Below, one piece after another: positions 7,891 to 15,776 of a DNA stretch of 36,501 nt. The stretch comes from an uncultured Eubacteriales bacterium (lineage in GTDB: Bacteria > Bacillota > Clostridia > Lachnospirales > Lachnospiraceae). Position numbers and translations under genes: made by a program. Location of the stretch: NCBI GenBank assembly GCA_900320615.1, contig ONSX01000008.1, positions 1 through 36,501 of the forward strand, read 5' to 3'. The notes below the pieces were generated by a model, which worked only from the letters and a program-made list of their open reading frames with translations, searched no databases and was not told the origin of the DNA. Every line of letters starts with the position of its first letter. Within the stretch, counting starts at the first letter, position 1.

Positions 7891-8759
7891 TGCGGTACGC
7901 GGGAAGGTTCAGACAGACAAATATCTATGTTGGCAAGCTATTCCGCATTTTTGTAAATGAGAAGCAGTGGAAAGGCTTTATCAGCGCGACAATTATCACG
8001 GCGCTGATCGCGTCCGTCACGGGAAAGCATATGTTCGTTGAGTATTCGGCGACGAGAAACGGAACGTTTGCGCTCATCTGCGCGTGCATCTGGATCGGTA
8101 TCTTCAATTCTATCCAGTCCGTGTGCAGCGAGCGCGGCATCATTAAGCGGGAGCACCGGTCAGGTCTCTACATGACATCTTACGTAACAGCACATATGGT
8201 CTTTGAATTTTTTCAGAGCGCGGTCGATGCGGCCCTTGTGACACTTGTCACGGTCTTCATTTTCGGCAGCAACATTCGCGATGCGGACGGTTTTAAAAAT
8301 GTTAACTATCTTCTGTTTTACGTGACATTTTTCCTGATTATTTATGCGTCGGATGTTCTCGGCATGATGATCTCCTGTATTGTGAAGACGCCGGAGACAG
8401 CGATGACGGTTATGCCGTTCGTCCTCATCATTCAGCTTGTCATGTGCGGCTTCATCTTTGAGCTCAAGGGAAAAGCGGCCGTGATCGGAAAGATCACGAT
8501 CAGCAAGTGGGGCATGAATGCGCTTGGAACGATCGCGAATATCAATAAAATGAAGCCCGCAGAGCCAGCACCGACAGCTGCGCAGGCGGACTATGTGAAG
8601 GCTCTGCAGGCAAGGTTCCTTGCGGACAAGTATTATGCCGACTATAATCCGGCCCATTTGCATGTGTATAAGATGTGGTTGATTCTGATTGGTTTCATTC
8701 TGCTATACATGGTTGTTTCGATCCTGTTCCTCGAGTTCATCGACAGGGACAAACGGTGA
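7890..8759 (+). CDS. ABC-2/ABCG-type transporter permease
   Basis: 289 residues, with its ATG overlapping the TAA of the ATPase gene by one base, so the two are translationally coupled. About six hydrophobic helices are visible: residues ~28-45, 55-75, a pair at ~105-165, ~168-190, and a final one at ~262-282. This fits the ABC2_membrane fold used by ABCG half-transporters. A larger loop lies between helices 5 and 6 (~200-255), as in that family. The final residues are charged (EFIDRDKR). It should form the membrane part of the exporter with the FHA-like ATPase. The substrate is unknown; the neighbouring kinase, transpeptidase and surface proteins suggest an envelope-related cargo. Confidence 0.82.
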   Translation: MRYAGRFRQTNIYVGKLFRIFVNEKQWKGFISATIITALIASVTGKHMFVEYSATRNGTFALICACIWIGIFNSIQSVCSERGIIKREHRSGLYMTSYVTAHMVFEFFQSAVDAALVTLVTVFIFGSNIRDADGFKNVNYLLFYVTFFLIIYASDVLGMMISCIVKTPETAMTVMPFVLIIQLVMCGFIFELKGKAAVIGKITISKWGMNALGTIANINKMKPAEPAPTAAQADYVKALQARFLADKYYADYNPAHLHVYKMWLILIGFILLYMVVSILFLEFIDRDKR

Positions 8760-8860
8760 AGGCCGCGACGGGTTCAGATCGGACCGCAGGAAGGTCAGGC
8801 ACTGGGAAAAGTGCATGGCCGTGTACAGGCAGCCACGCCGAAAAAAAGGAGAATGACAGG

Positions 8861-10858
8861 ATGGAGAGAAGAACCGGAAATTCATTTCAGGGAAGCGGGC
8901 ATGCACAGGATTCCGGAAAGCTGCAACCGGGATATGTCTGTCTCGGGACCTATGAAGTGGTCAGAAAGATCGGCGAGGGAACGGTGGGAGACTTGTATCT
9001 CGGCCGGCATCGCCGCCTCGGGAAGCCAATCGCCATCAAGGAGATCAAGTCAGAGTATGTGAGTCAGCTGGCGCCGGAGGATTTGAAGCGCGAGGCGGAT
9101 ATCCTGAAGAATCTGAAGAACCGGTACATCACGCAGGTCTATGATTTTGTTCAGAATGGGTCGGATGTCTACACAGTCATGGACTATGTCGATGGCAATT
9201 CGATGCAGGAGTATATCGATCACCGGGTGCGCTTCAGGGAGGCGGACATTGTCCGCTTCCTGCGCGAGAGCCTGGAGGCCCTTGATTATCTGCACACGAG
9301 GCGTCCGCCGGTCTTTCACCGCGACATCAAGCCCGCGAATATCATGATCGACCGGAACGGGGACGTATGCCTCATCGATTTCAATATTTCTCTCCGCGCA
9401 AATATGGAACATGAAATGTCCGGCTACACAGAAGGCTATGCCTCTCCGGAGCAGATCCATCAGGGCGAGCTGTATGACCGAGGCGGGAATTACATGAGCG
9501 TTCGCATCGACGGTCGGTCGGACATATATAGCCTCGGCGCGAGCTTTCTTGCGCTGATGACAGGACAGAAGGTCCGCGATATCAGGGCGAGGCGGCAGAG
9601 AGTCTGGCAGATCCCGGGAAATATCTACTCGGAGCAGCTCTGTCGTGTCATTGACCGCGCGATCGAGGAAAATCCCCGGAAGCGCTTTCAGAGCGCCGCG
9701 GACATGAGAAAGGCACTCGATACGATGTGGCTCCGCGACCGGGAGTACAGGAGTCTTCGGCGCGGACAGACTATCTATACAGCCGTGTTTCTTGTCGCTT
9801 TTGCGGCCGGCGTGTTCCTCTTTTTCTATGGAACGATGCAGAGAAAGTCGGAGGAGTTCCAGAACCGGTACAGCCGCCTGAAAGAACTCACGGATGAAAA
9901 CAGCTATGATGACGTGATCTCTGAAGGAACCGACATTCTGAATGATAGGGACTACACGCGCATTCTCAGCCGGAATCCGCAGGAAGAGGCGGATATCTAC
10001 TACATGATCGCGGACAGCTACTTCAGCCAGGATGACTATAACAATGCGATCACATTTTACCGGAAGGCGATCGAACTGAAGACAGACAATTCAGACTGCT
10101 ACCGGGATCTTGCAATTGCGTTTGCCCGGAATGGGCAGAGGACCGAGGCAGAGAAGATTATTGCGAAGGCGAATCAATATGGTCTCGGCAGTGCAGACAC
10201 AGACCTCGTCGACGCGGAGATCGATTACGGGAAGAAAAATTACGCGAACGCGGAGAAAAAATTCCGGAAGGCTGCGAATCTCGCGGGAGAAGATGAGGAT
10301 CTTCATTTCCGGGCATTGTACTATCTGGCGAAGGTATATGAAAAGGAAGGGGACTATGCAGGCGAGATCGACACGCTTGAAGAGGCCCGGAAGACGGTCG
10401 GGGAGAAGTACAGTCTGCCGCTTCTCCGCAAGGAGGGAGCTGCGTATTACTCGATTCTGAAGAAAGACGGTGAGCTTTCGGACACAGATACCAGAAGGGC
10501 GTATGATGTTTATCAGGTGCTGGTCAATGGTAGCGGGCAGACACTGGAGGATTGGACGAATTTTGCGACGCTTCTGCTCGCGAAGGAGGATTACGACAAC
10601 GCGGCAAAGGTGCTCGATGAGGCTGCAGAGAAATACAAGACGGCCTATCAGATTCCTGCGAAGATGGCGCTCGTTGAGCTCTACCGGCAGAGTGCACTTC
10701 CTTCTGAAAACCAGGACTACTCGAAATTCGATGAAGTGTATCACTGTGCGGAGAAGCTTTTTGCAGATGAGGAGCAGGCCGGGCAGAGCGATGAGGACAT
10801 GCATGACATAGAAACGGCGCATCAGAAGCTGCTGAGCGCGAAGCGGGTTTATTCATGA
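8861..10858 (+). CDS. Membrane Ser/Thr protein kinase with extracellular TPR repeats
   Basis: ATG 8861 (MERRTG) has AAAGGAGA about 9 nt upstream; the frame stays open back into the permease gene, but that part is not coding. The kinase domain is at ~30-290: Gly-loop IGEGTVGDLYLG, VAIK-type Lys60, catalytic loop H153-R154-D155 with IKPANIMID, and metal-binding D173 in DFN rather than DFG. The activation segment reaches YASPEQ and then DGRSDIYSLGA. A transmembrane helix follows at ~305-325 (TAVFLVAFAAGVFLFFYG). The outside part (~345-665) has several TPR-like helical pairs (e.g. ADIYYMIADSYFSQDDYNNAITFYRKAIEL). No PASTA repeats are present, so it is not PrkC/Stk. It probably senses a protein ligand through its TPRs and phosphorylates cytosolic partners, the FHA-like ATPase being the obvious candidate. 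Confidence 0.9.
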   Translation: MERRTGNSFQGSGHAQDSGKLQPGYVCLGTYEVVRKIGEGTVGDLYLGRHRRLGKPIAIKEIKSEYVSQLAPEDLKREADILKNLKNRYITQVYDFVQNGSDVYTVMDYVDGNSMQEYIDHRVRFREADIVRFLRESLEALDYLHTRRPPVFHRDIKPANIMIDRNGDVCLIDFNISLRANMEHEMSGYTEGYASPEQIHQGELYDRGGNYMSVRIDGRSDIYSLGASFLALMTGQKVRDIRARRQRVWQIPGNIYSEQLCRVIDRAIEENPRKRFQSAADMRKALDTMWLRDREYRSLRRGQTIYTAVFLVAFAAGVFLFFYGTMQRKSEEFQNRYSRLKELTDENSYDDVISEGTDILNDRDYTRILSRNPQEEADIYYMIADSYFSQDDYNNAITFYRKAIELKTDNSDCYRDLAIAFARNGQRTEAEKIIAKANQYGLGSADTDLVDAEIDYGKKNYANAEKKFRKAANLAGEDEDLHFRALYYLAKVYEKEGDYAGEIDTLEEARKTVGEKYSLPLLRKEGAAYYSILKKDGELSDTDTRRAYDVYQVLVNGSGQTLEDWTNFATLLLAKEDYDNAAKVLDEAAEKYKTAYQIPAKMALVELYRQSALPSENQDYSKFDEVYHCAEKLFADEEQAGQSDEDMHDIETAHQKLLSAKRVYS

Positions 10859-10883
10859 GGAAGGAGGATGGTGCGGGCAGGGT

Positions 10884-11042
10884 ATGCGGCACCGATTGCA
10901 AATGACTACAGGAGATATGTGTTATCTGGCGGGCATCGTGCTTTCTGTGGGAAGCCTTGCGGCGCTTGTATTCGGAAATTTGGCCTATGGCATGAAACGC
11001 CAGAAGGTGAGAAAGAAGTTGACTGACCAGTACGGGAACTGA
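10884..11042 (+). CDS. Tiny single-pass membrane protein (hypothetical)
   Basis: A 52-codon frame ending at TGA 11042. ATGs occur at 10884, 10902 and 10917; a strong AAGGAGG at 10861-10867 lies 16 nt before the first and ACAGGAG lies just before the last, so the start is unsure. The product has one clear hydrophobic helix (YLAGIVLSVGSLAALVF) and a basic tail (MKRQKVRKKL). It fills the space between the kinase and the next zinc-ribbon gene in the same direction. No family was recognised; it may be a small partner of the transporter or kinase. Confidence 0.5.
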   Translation: MRHRLQMTTGDMCYLAGIVLSVGSLAALVFGNLAYGMKRQKVRKKLTDQYGN

Positions 11043-11167
11043 AAAGTGGGCTCCGTCTGGACATCTTCCGGAACCTGCGGAAAATGAGAAAATCGCGAAG
11101 TGTTCTGAATCTGAGAGCGCTGGGCAGGTGAAATTTCATGATACGTAATGAGACAGGGGGGAATGGT

Positions 11168-11677
11168 ATGATTTGTAAGAACTGCGGGGCACAGATTGAG
11201 GATGACGCTTTATTCTGTCCTGTGTGCGGGGCAAAACAGGACGCAGAAAACTGGCCGGAACCGGATAATGAGCAGCCCATGGGTATGGGAATCGACAATG
11301 GGCTGCCTGAGGGACTTGATCCGGCACCATATGCAAGGGATAATCGCCCTGAGGATGGCCTCAAGTATACGGCAGGCCTTGTGCAGCCGGGAAATGCGTC
11401 CACCGGGGGCGGGCACCGTGAAGCCGCGCCGCGCCCGCGAAAAAAGCGCGGAGGCAGGACAGTCTTTGTTCTGCTCTGTGCTGTGATCTTTGTCCTGATT
11501 TGTGTCATTACGTGGGAGATTCTGGATCTGATCAGCATCAATCGCGGCGGAAATGATTTCAAGGCGCCGGCATTGAAATCAGAGTATGTGTCGGAGAGTG
11601 ACACGTCGTCTGCGGTGCAGTCGGACGCAGTTGTGTCCGCCACGCCCGATGCCGCGTCGGGAACGGCCGGCAAGTAA
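11168..11677 (+). CDS. Zinc-ribbon membrane protein, short form
   Basis: ATG 11168 (MICKNCGAQ) has a G-run ribosome binding site (AGGGGGG) 6 nt upstream, better than the in-frame ATG at 11138. The N-terminal zinc ribbon is CKNC...CPVC (residues ~3-24). A disordered linker follows, then a basic stretch (RPRKKRGGR), a transmembrane helix at ~100-120 (TVFVLLCAVIFVLICVITWEI), and a ~50-residue Ser/Ala/Asp-rich outside tail. It has the same overall layout as the neighbouring proteins, without a folded outside domain. The function is unknown. Confidence 0.75.
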   Translation: MICKNCGAQIEDDALFCPVCGAKQDAENWPEPDNEQPMGMGIDNGLPEGLDPAPYARDNRPEDGLKYTAGLVQPGNASTGGGHREAAPRPRKKRGGRTVFVLLCAVIFVLICVITWEILDLISINRGGNDFKAPALKSEYVSESDTSSAVQSDAVVSATPDAASGTAGK

Positions 11678-11722
11678 ACAGGATGCCTGTGCATCAGCTT
11701 ATCATCGAGGGAGGAGCAACAT

Positions 11723-12763
11723 ATGTTTTGTCCACATTGTGGAGATGAAATTCCGGATGATTCGATTTTCTGTCCGAATTGCGGACGCCGCATCGCGGAG
11801 GAAGAGAGCGGTGCGGAGAATCCGCAGGGGAATGGATACAATCAGACCGGTGATTACGGAAATCTGCAGAACAGCGGCTATGACCGGAGCGGAAACTATG
11901 GAAATCTGCAGAACAGCGGCTATGACCGGAGCGGAAACTATGGAAATCCGCAGGATTATGGCTATGACCGGAGCGGAAACTATGGAAATCCGCAGGATTA
12001 TGGCTATGACCGGAATGAAACCTACGATGGTCAGGATACCTATGGTTTCATACCGGATGATCCTGTTAATGACTATGACGAGGAGGGAGACGGAGACGAA
12101 AAGAAGAGCAGCATGTTCCCGATTCTTATCGTCGGCTGTATCGTCGTTGTGGCTGTGATCGGAACGATCGCGTATTTTACGCTGAGGGGGAAGCTCTCCT
12201 TCAGCTCATCCAGATCGTCGGCTGTCTCCGCTCCTTCTGTCAGCGCTGATGCAACGCCGACCCCGGTGGCAGATAGTGACACGATCAGCATCGGTGTCAC
12301 GTCGAAGCCAACTCCGACATCCACGCCTGCCCCGACGGTCAAGGCAACGCCGACCCCGATTCCGACAGCGACACTGGCTCCGACAGCGACGCCGACGCCA
12401 GTTACAGCGATAAGACAGGCACCTGTGACGAATGGATATGATACGGATGGGGAAGCAGATGCTTCCGTTGACGCATTGATCAATGCAGAATCATCCGGGT
12501 ATCTGGACTACAGTGATCTGAATGGACTTTCGGAGTTTGAAGTCAAACTTGTCCGAAATGGTTTCTATGCACGGCATGGGTATATTTTCTCAAAGGATCC
12601 GAACGTAAAGGCATATTTTGAAAATAAGTCGTGGTATCGGGGAACAACGGATAACATGGATGCGGTTGCTGCTGCGTTTAATTCTTATGAAAAGGCAAAT
12701 CTGCAGACTGTCATTCAGTATGAAAAAGATCATCGGTATAACGGGTATACAAATGACAACTGA
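11723..12763 (+). CDS. Zinc-ribbon membrane protein with extracellular YARHD domain
   Basis: 346 residues; ATG 11723 has GAGGGAGGAGC upstream. The zinc ribbon is CPHC...CPNC (residues 3-25). Four 14-residue repeats of the YGNLQNSGYDRSGN type follow (~45-100). An acidic patch and a transmembrane helix come next (~132-155, FPILIVGCIVVVAVIGTIAYF), then a Pro/Thr-rich stalk (PTPTSTPAPT). The C-terminus is a YARHD domain (residues ~270-335), with the signature LVRNGFYARHGYIF and the SWYRGTT part. YARHD domains are common on extracellular ends of Firmicute membrane proteins; their ligand is not established. It is the last gene of the rightward set; a weak hairpin without T run follows at 12769-12792. 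Confidence 0.88.
   Translation: MFCPHCGDEIPDDSIFCPNCGRRIAEEESGAENPQGNGYNQTGDYGNLQNSGYDRSGNYGNLQNSGYDRSGNYGNPQDYGYDRSGNYGNPQDYGYDRNETYDGQDTYGFIPDDPVNDYDEEGDGDEKKSSMFPILIVGCIVVVAVIGTIAYFTLRGKLSFSSSRSSAVSAPSVSADATPTPVADSDTISIGVTSKPTPTSTPAPTVKATPTPIPTATLAPTATPTPVTAIRQAPVTNGYDTDGEADASVDALINAESSGYLDYSDLNGLSEFEVKLVRNGFYARHGYIFSKDPNVKAYFENKSWYRGTTDNMDAVAAAFNSYEKANLQTVIQYEKDHRYNGYTNDN
11855..12022 (+). repeat. 42-bp tandem repeats, four copies
   Basis: Four in-frame 42-bp units code for YGN(L/P)Q(N/D)(S/Y)GYDRSGN. The first two and last two are close pairs (LQNSG versus PQDYG), consistent with stepwise duplication. They lie in the cytosolic linker between zinc ribbon and membrane helix. Confidence 0.95.
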
Positions 12764-12965
12764 CAGCACCCGGATATTCAGCAGAATCCGGGAATGAGAA
12801 GCCGGACAGGGATACGGAGTAAACAGGAGACGCGATGACGCACATAAAGACGATTGCGAAGCAGACGGACAACCAACTTTCTCAATATGTACCATCTGAC
12901 ATTCGAGGATTGTGCGGAGCAATGAATTTCTGAAACTGGCCGATGACTGACCGGAAGGAGAGTAT

Positions 12966-13661
12966 ATGCAGAACGTATATAAGGTCGTCAGAATTGATGA
13001 GATGGATTATGGCTGTGAGGGGGTGCCGGACGGCGCGTCGTTTATGGACGAGGTGACGCTTGAGGCGGAGGATGGCGCGAGACGGACTGTCCCCGCAAAG
13101 GACAGCGAGCTCCTTGCCATGAAGCTTGAAGAGGGCGACCGGGCGTATCTTGCCGGCGGCATGCTGCAGAAGGCCTATGTGGGGGAATTTCGTCCGATGC
13201 GGCGCTTTAAGCAGGCGCTCCCTGAGGACGAGTGTCTGGATGTTCTTGAGAGGGGAGCGCGCGGTGTGCTGGCCGTCTCCGGAGACGACGGATATCCGTA
13301 CGCGGTTCCGCTCAATTATTATTTTGACAGGGAGAAGATGAAGGTTTACTTCCATGGCGCGGTGGCGGGACACAAGATTGATTCGATCGCTCGGAATGAC
13401 AAGGTGTCGTTTTGCGTGATTGAAAATCAGGGGAAGAATCCCGGCGAGTGGTGGAACGTCTGGAAGAGCGTGATTGCATTTGGCAGAATTCGTTCGGTTC
13501 TGGATATGGATGAGACGGCGGAGATCACGCGGAAGATCGGCTGCAAGTACTATCCGGACAAAGAACTTGTCGAGAAGGAGCTCGAGGCGACGCGGACGAG
13601 AGTCCATTGCCTGGAGCTTCGGATTGAGCACCTGAGCGGGAAACGCGTCAGAGAGAAATAA
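12966..13661 (+). CDS. Pyridoxamine-5'-phosphate-oxidase-like flavoprotein (NimA-like)
   Basis: 231 residues; ATG 12966 is preceded by AAGGAGAGT. Residues ~1-75 form a small N-terminal domain (VVRIDEMDYGCEGVPDG...). The split-barrel flavin-binding domain is at ~78-215: MRRFKQALPEDECLDVL, then GVLAVSGDDGYPYAVPLNYYF, then VYFHGAVAGHKIDSIARNDKVSF. These are the standard landmarks of the NimA/nitroimidazole-reductase branch, whose members bind FMN or heme and carry out poorly known reductions. The reaction of this one cannot be inferred. Appears monocistronic, between the zinc-ribbon set and a convergent transporter, and ends at a shared terminator. Confidence 0.87.
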   Translation: MQNVYKVVRIDEMDYGCEGVPDGASFMDEVTLEAEDGARRTVPAKDSELLAMKLEEGDRAYLAGGMLQKAYVGEFRPMRRFKQALPEDECLDVLERGARGVLAVSGDDGYPYAVPLNYYFDREKMKVYFHGAVAGHKIDSIARNDKVSFCVIENQGKNPGEWWNVWKSVIAFGRIRSVLDMDETAEITRKIGCKYYPDKELVEKELEATRTRVHCLELRIEHLSGKRVREK

Positions 13662-13740
13662 GATAAGATACAGAAGATGTGTGGCACAGCTGTATCTCCT
13701 GATGCAGCGATACCTGCCCTGTGAGAGCAGACAGGTACAA

Positions 13741-13800
13741 AAAGATCCCTCCGTCTGGACTTTGCACATAGGATGCACCGGTTCCTGCGGAGGGATCTTT
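13741..13800. terminator. Bidirectional terminator between convergent genes
   Basis: The arms AAAGATCCCTCCG and CGGAGGGATCTTT match perfectly over 13 bp around a ~34-nt loop, with A/T tracts outside. It lies between the NimA-like gene (ends 13661) and the reverse-strand NSS transporter (ends 13808). Confidence 0.85.
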
Positions 13801-13807
13801 CTGCGTT

Positions 13808-15292
13808 TTATTTTTCCAGAAGCTTTCTGCTTCTGCCGAACGCGCACCAGAAAATGAACAGCAGAAGGAGGCACGCGAAGATCATCCAGCCTGTCAGAAC
13901 GGCGGTGCCCATCTTCGAGAAGATGTCGTAGTAGCCCTTCAGATAGATGATGACGATGACGAGTGGAAGTCCGAACGTGAAGTACCAGCGGAACTGCTTC
14001 GGGAACTTCATGCCGTCGCCCGCGTCAGCCTCTGCGAGGAATCTCTGCCATCCCCAGCCGCGCGCATTGGTGCAGAAGAGGACAAATGCAAGGCTGCCGA
14101 GCGGAAGCAGGTTGTTCGACACGATGAAGTCCTCAAGGTCGAGCACAGCAGTCCCTTTGCCGAGCGGCATGAAGCCCGACCAGATGTTGTAGCCGAACAC
14201 GCACGGGAGACTCAGCGCGATGACGAGGCAGGCGCTGATGAGCACGCTTTTCTTTCTCGACCAGCCGAAGAGATCCATGTCGAACGCGATGATGTTTTCA
14301 AAGACGGCGATGACGGTTGTCAGCGCGGCAAATGAAAGAAACACGAAGAACAGCGCGCCCCAGATCTGTCCGCCCTTCATTTGCGAGAAGATGTTCGGGA
14401 TCGTGAGGAAGATCAGCGACGGACCTGCGTCCGGCTCGACGCCGAAGGCGAAGCACGCGGGGATGATGATGAAGCCGGCCATCAGCGCGACGAGTGTGTC
14501 GAGCGCTGTGACTGTGACTGCCTCACCGGTCAGAGACCGGTCCTTCCCGAGGTAGCTTCCGAAAATGAGCATTGCGCCGATGCCGATGGACAGTGTGAAG
14601 AACGCCTGACTCATCGCCGCGAAGATGACGGTTCCGATGCCGGCCGAGCGGATTGTGGAAGCGCTCGGAATGAGGTAGAACCGGATGCCGGCGCCTGCGC
14701 CATTCAGAAAGACTGAGTGCACCGCGAGGATGAACATCAGAATGAGAAGGGCCGTCATCATGAACTTGGATACGCGCTCGATACCATTCTGAATGCCGAA
14801 GTAGCAGACAGCGAAGCCGATGAGGCAGACGAGAATGGTCCAGAATGTCATTGACGGCGCATGGGAGAGCATGCCCGAGAATTCACTTCTGATTGTGTCC
14901 GCCGTGGCGCCCGCGAAATCACCGCGGATGTTTCGGAAGCAGTAGGACAGCATCCAGCCGGCGACAGTCGTGTAGTACATCATGAGCATGTAGCAGCCGA
15001 CGATGCTGATGAACTTCAGGCGGTGCCAGTTTGTGCCGGCAGGCTCGAGCTTCTCGAACGCGAGGGCCGCTGAACGCTGGCTCGCGCGTCCGATCGCAAA
15101 CTCGCAGACCATGACCGGGATGCCGAGAATCAGAAGAAACAGAAGATAAATCAGGATGAATGCGGCGCCGCCGTATTTGCCGCAGAGGTACGGAAACTTC
15201 CAGACATTTCCGATGCCAATCGCGCAGCCGGCGGAGACCAGGATAAAGCCGAGACGGGAACCGAAGCCCTCGCGCTTTTTTTCATTTGCCAT
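13808..15292 (-). CDS. Sodium-dependent transporter, NSS/SNF family
   Basis: 494 residues with about twelve hydrophobic helices. The N-terminus has the NSS hallmark GFGSRLGFILVSAGCAIGIG followed by NVWKFPYLCGKYGGAAF. This is helix 1, with its unwound substrate and sodium sites as in LeuT. Typical bacterial NSS features follow (AFFTLSIGIGAMLIFGSYL in helix 6). The family imports amino acids or related amines driven by sodium; the exact substrate is not readable from sequence. It starts at ATG 15292 with AAGGAGTG upstream and has its own strong promoter, so it is monocistronic and divergent from the thiamine operon. Confidence 0.93.
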   Translation of the reverse strand: MANEKKREGFGSRLGFILVSAGCAIGIGNVWKFPYLCGKYGGAAFILIYLLFLLILGIPVMVCEFAIGRASQRSAALAFEKLEPAGTNWHRLKFISIVGCYMLMMYYTTVAGWMLSYCFRNIRGDFAGATADTIRSEFSGMLSHAPSMTFWTILVCLIGFAVCYFGIQNGIERVSKFMMTALLILMFILAVHSVFLNGAGAGIRFYLIPSASTIRSAGIGTVIFAAMSQAFFTLSIGIGAMLIFGSYLGKDRSLTGEAVTVTALDTLVALMAGFIIIPACFAFGVEPDAGPSLIFLTIPNIFSQMKGGQIWGALFFVFLSFAALTTVIAVFENIIAFDMDLFGWSRKKSVLISACLVIALSLPCVFGYNIWSGFMPLGKGTAVLDLEDFIVSNNLLPLGSLAFVLFCTNARGWGWQRFLAEADAGDGMKFPKQFRWYFTFGLPLVIVIIYLKGYYDIFSKMGTAVLTGWMIFACLLLLFIFWCAFGRSRKLLEK

Positions 15293-15324
15293 AGGTACAC
15301 TCCTTCTAGTTTTTGCTGACAGCC

Positions 15325-15353
15325 ATTATACCGCCTGCGGCGGGATGGCACAA
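15325..15353 (-). promoter_or_regulatory. Promoter for the NSS transporter
   Basis: On the reverse strand: TTGTGC, 17 nt, perfect TATAAT. It lies about 33 nt ahead of ATG 15292. Confidence 0.7.
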
Positions 15354-15483
15354 CGGAACTGTACCTATTTACCGCGGTGAAGAGAAATCGCCCGCTTCGC
15401 ATGCAAGGCCAGCGTACGCTCCATCCAGAATCGCGCGCGGCCGCAGGAAGCAGGGCGTATTGGGCATGTTCTTTGATCGGAAC

Positions 15484-15512
15484 TTTACAGCGGGTGACGG
15501 CACGGGTATGAT
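15484..15512 (+). promoter_or_regulatory. Promoter of the thiamine operon
   Basis: TTTACA, 17 nt, TATGAT (5 of 6 in both boxes). The expected start near 15520 is just ahead of the TPP riboswitch. The rest of the 484-base gap between the NSS and thiM genes holds the NSS promoter, this promoter, the riboswitch and its terminator; nothing else was seen. Confidence 0.75.
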
Positions 15513-15528
15513 AGATAAAGAAAATTTC

Positions 15529-15620
15529 ACACTGCGAGGGAGCCGCAGAGGGCGGCTGAGAGGAAGCGACTGGCTTCGACCTTTTACCTGATTTGGACAA
15601 TGCCAACGTAGGGAGCAATG
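15529..15620 (+). promoter_or_regulatory. TPP riboswitch (THI element)
   Basis: The conserved cores are all present in order: GAGGGAGCC, GGCTGAGAGG, ACCTGATTTGGACAATGCCA and CGTAGGGA. P1 can form between CACTGC and GCAATG (one mismatch), P2 from GCCGC/GCGGC, and a P3 hairpin from GAAGC/GCTTC. The P5 arm is TTGG/CCAA. TPP riboswitches bind thiamine pyrophosphate and turn off thiamine synthesis or uptake genes; this one heads thiM-thiE-thiD-thiC. Confidence 0.96.
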
Positions 15621-15638
15621 AGTGTATACGCAAGTGAA

Positions 15639-15670
15639 GGCGGCATCCGTTCGGGTGCCGCCTTTTCTTT
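15639..15670 (+). terminator. Riboswitch-controlled intrinsic terminator
   Basis: GGCGGCATCC pairs with GGGTGCCGCC (one wobble), tetraloop GTTC, then TTTTCTTT. It comes 18 nt after the riboswitch and ~107 nt before thiM, which indicates control by transcription attenuation. Confidence 0.9.
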
Positions 15671-15776
15671 GTAGAGAATTGCGGGATCTGCAAGGCAGGG
15701 AGGGAAAGCAATCCGCCGAAATTTATCTATCCAGCGCGCCTGTGGTTTCCTCGCAGTCTTATGGGAGGAATGGAAA

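Noticed and set aside
12769-12792. CCCGGAT/ATCCGGG hairpin after the YARHD gene as a terminator
   Set aside because: Only 7 bp and no T run follows; kept only as a weak possibility.
12835-12933. A 32-codon frame with GGAGACGCG upstream between the YARHD gene and the NimA-like gene
   Set aside because: No hydrophobic, motif or repeat signal; peptide looks random, and the ribosome-site match alone is weak evidence.
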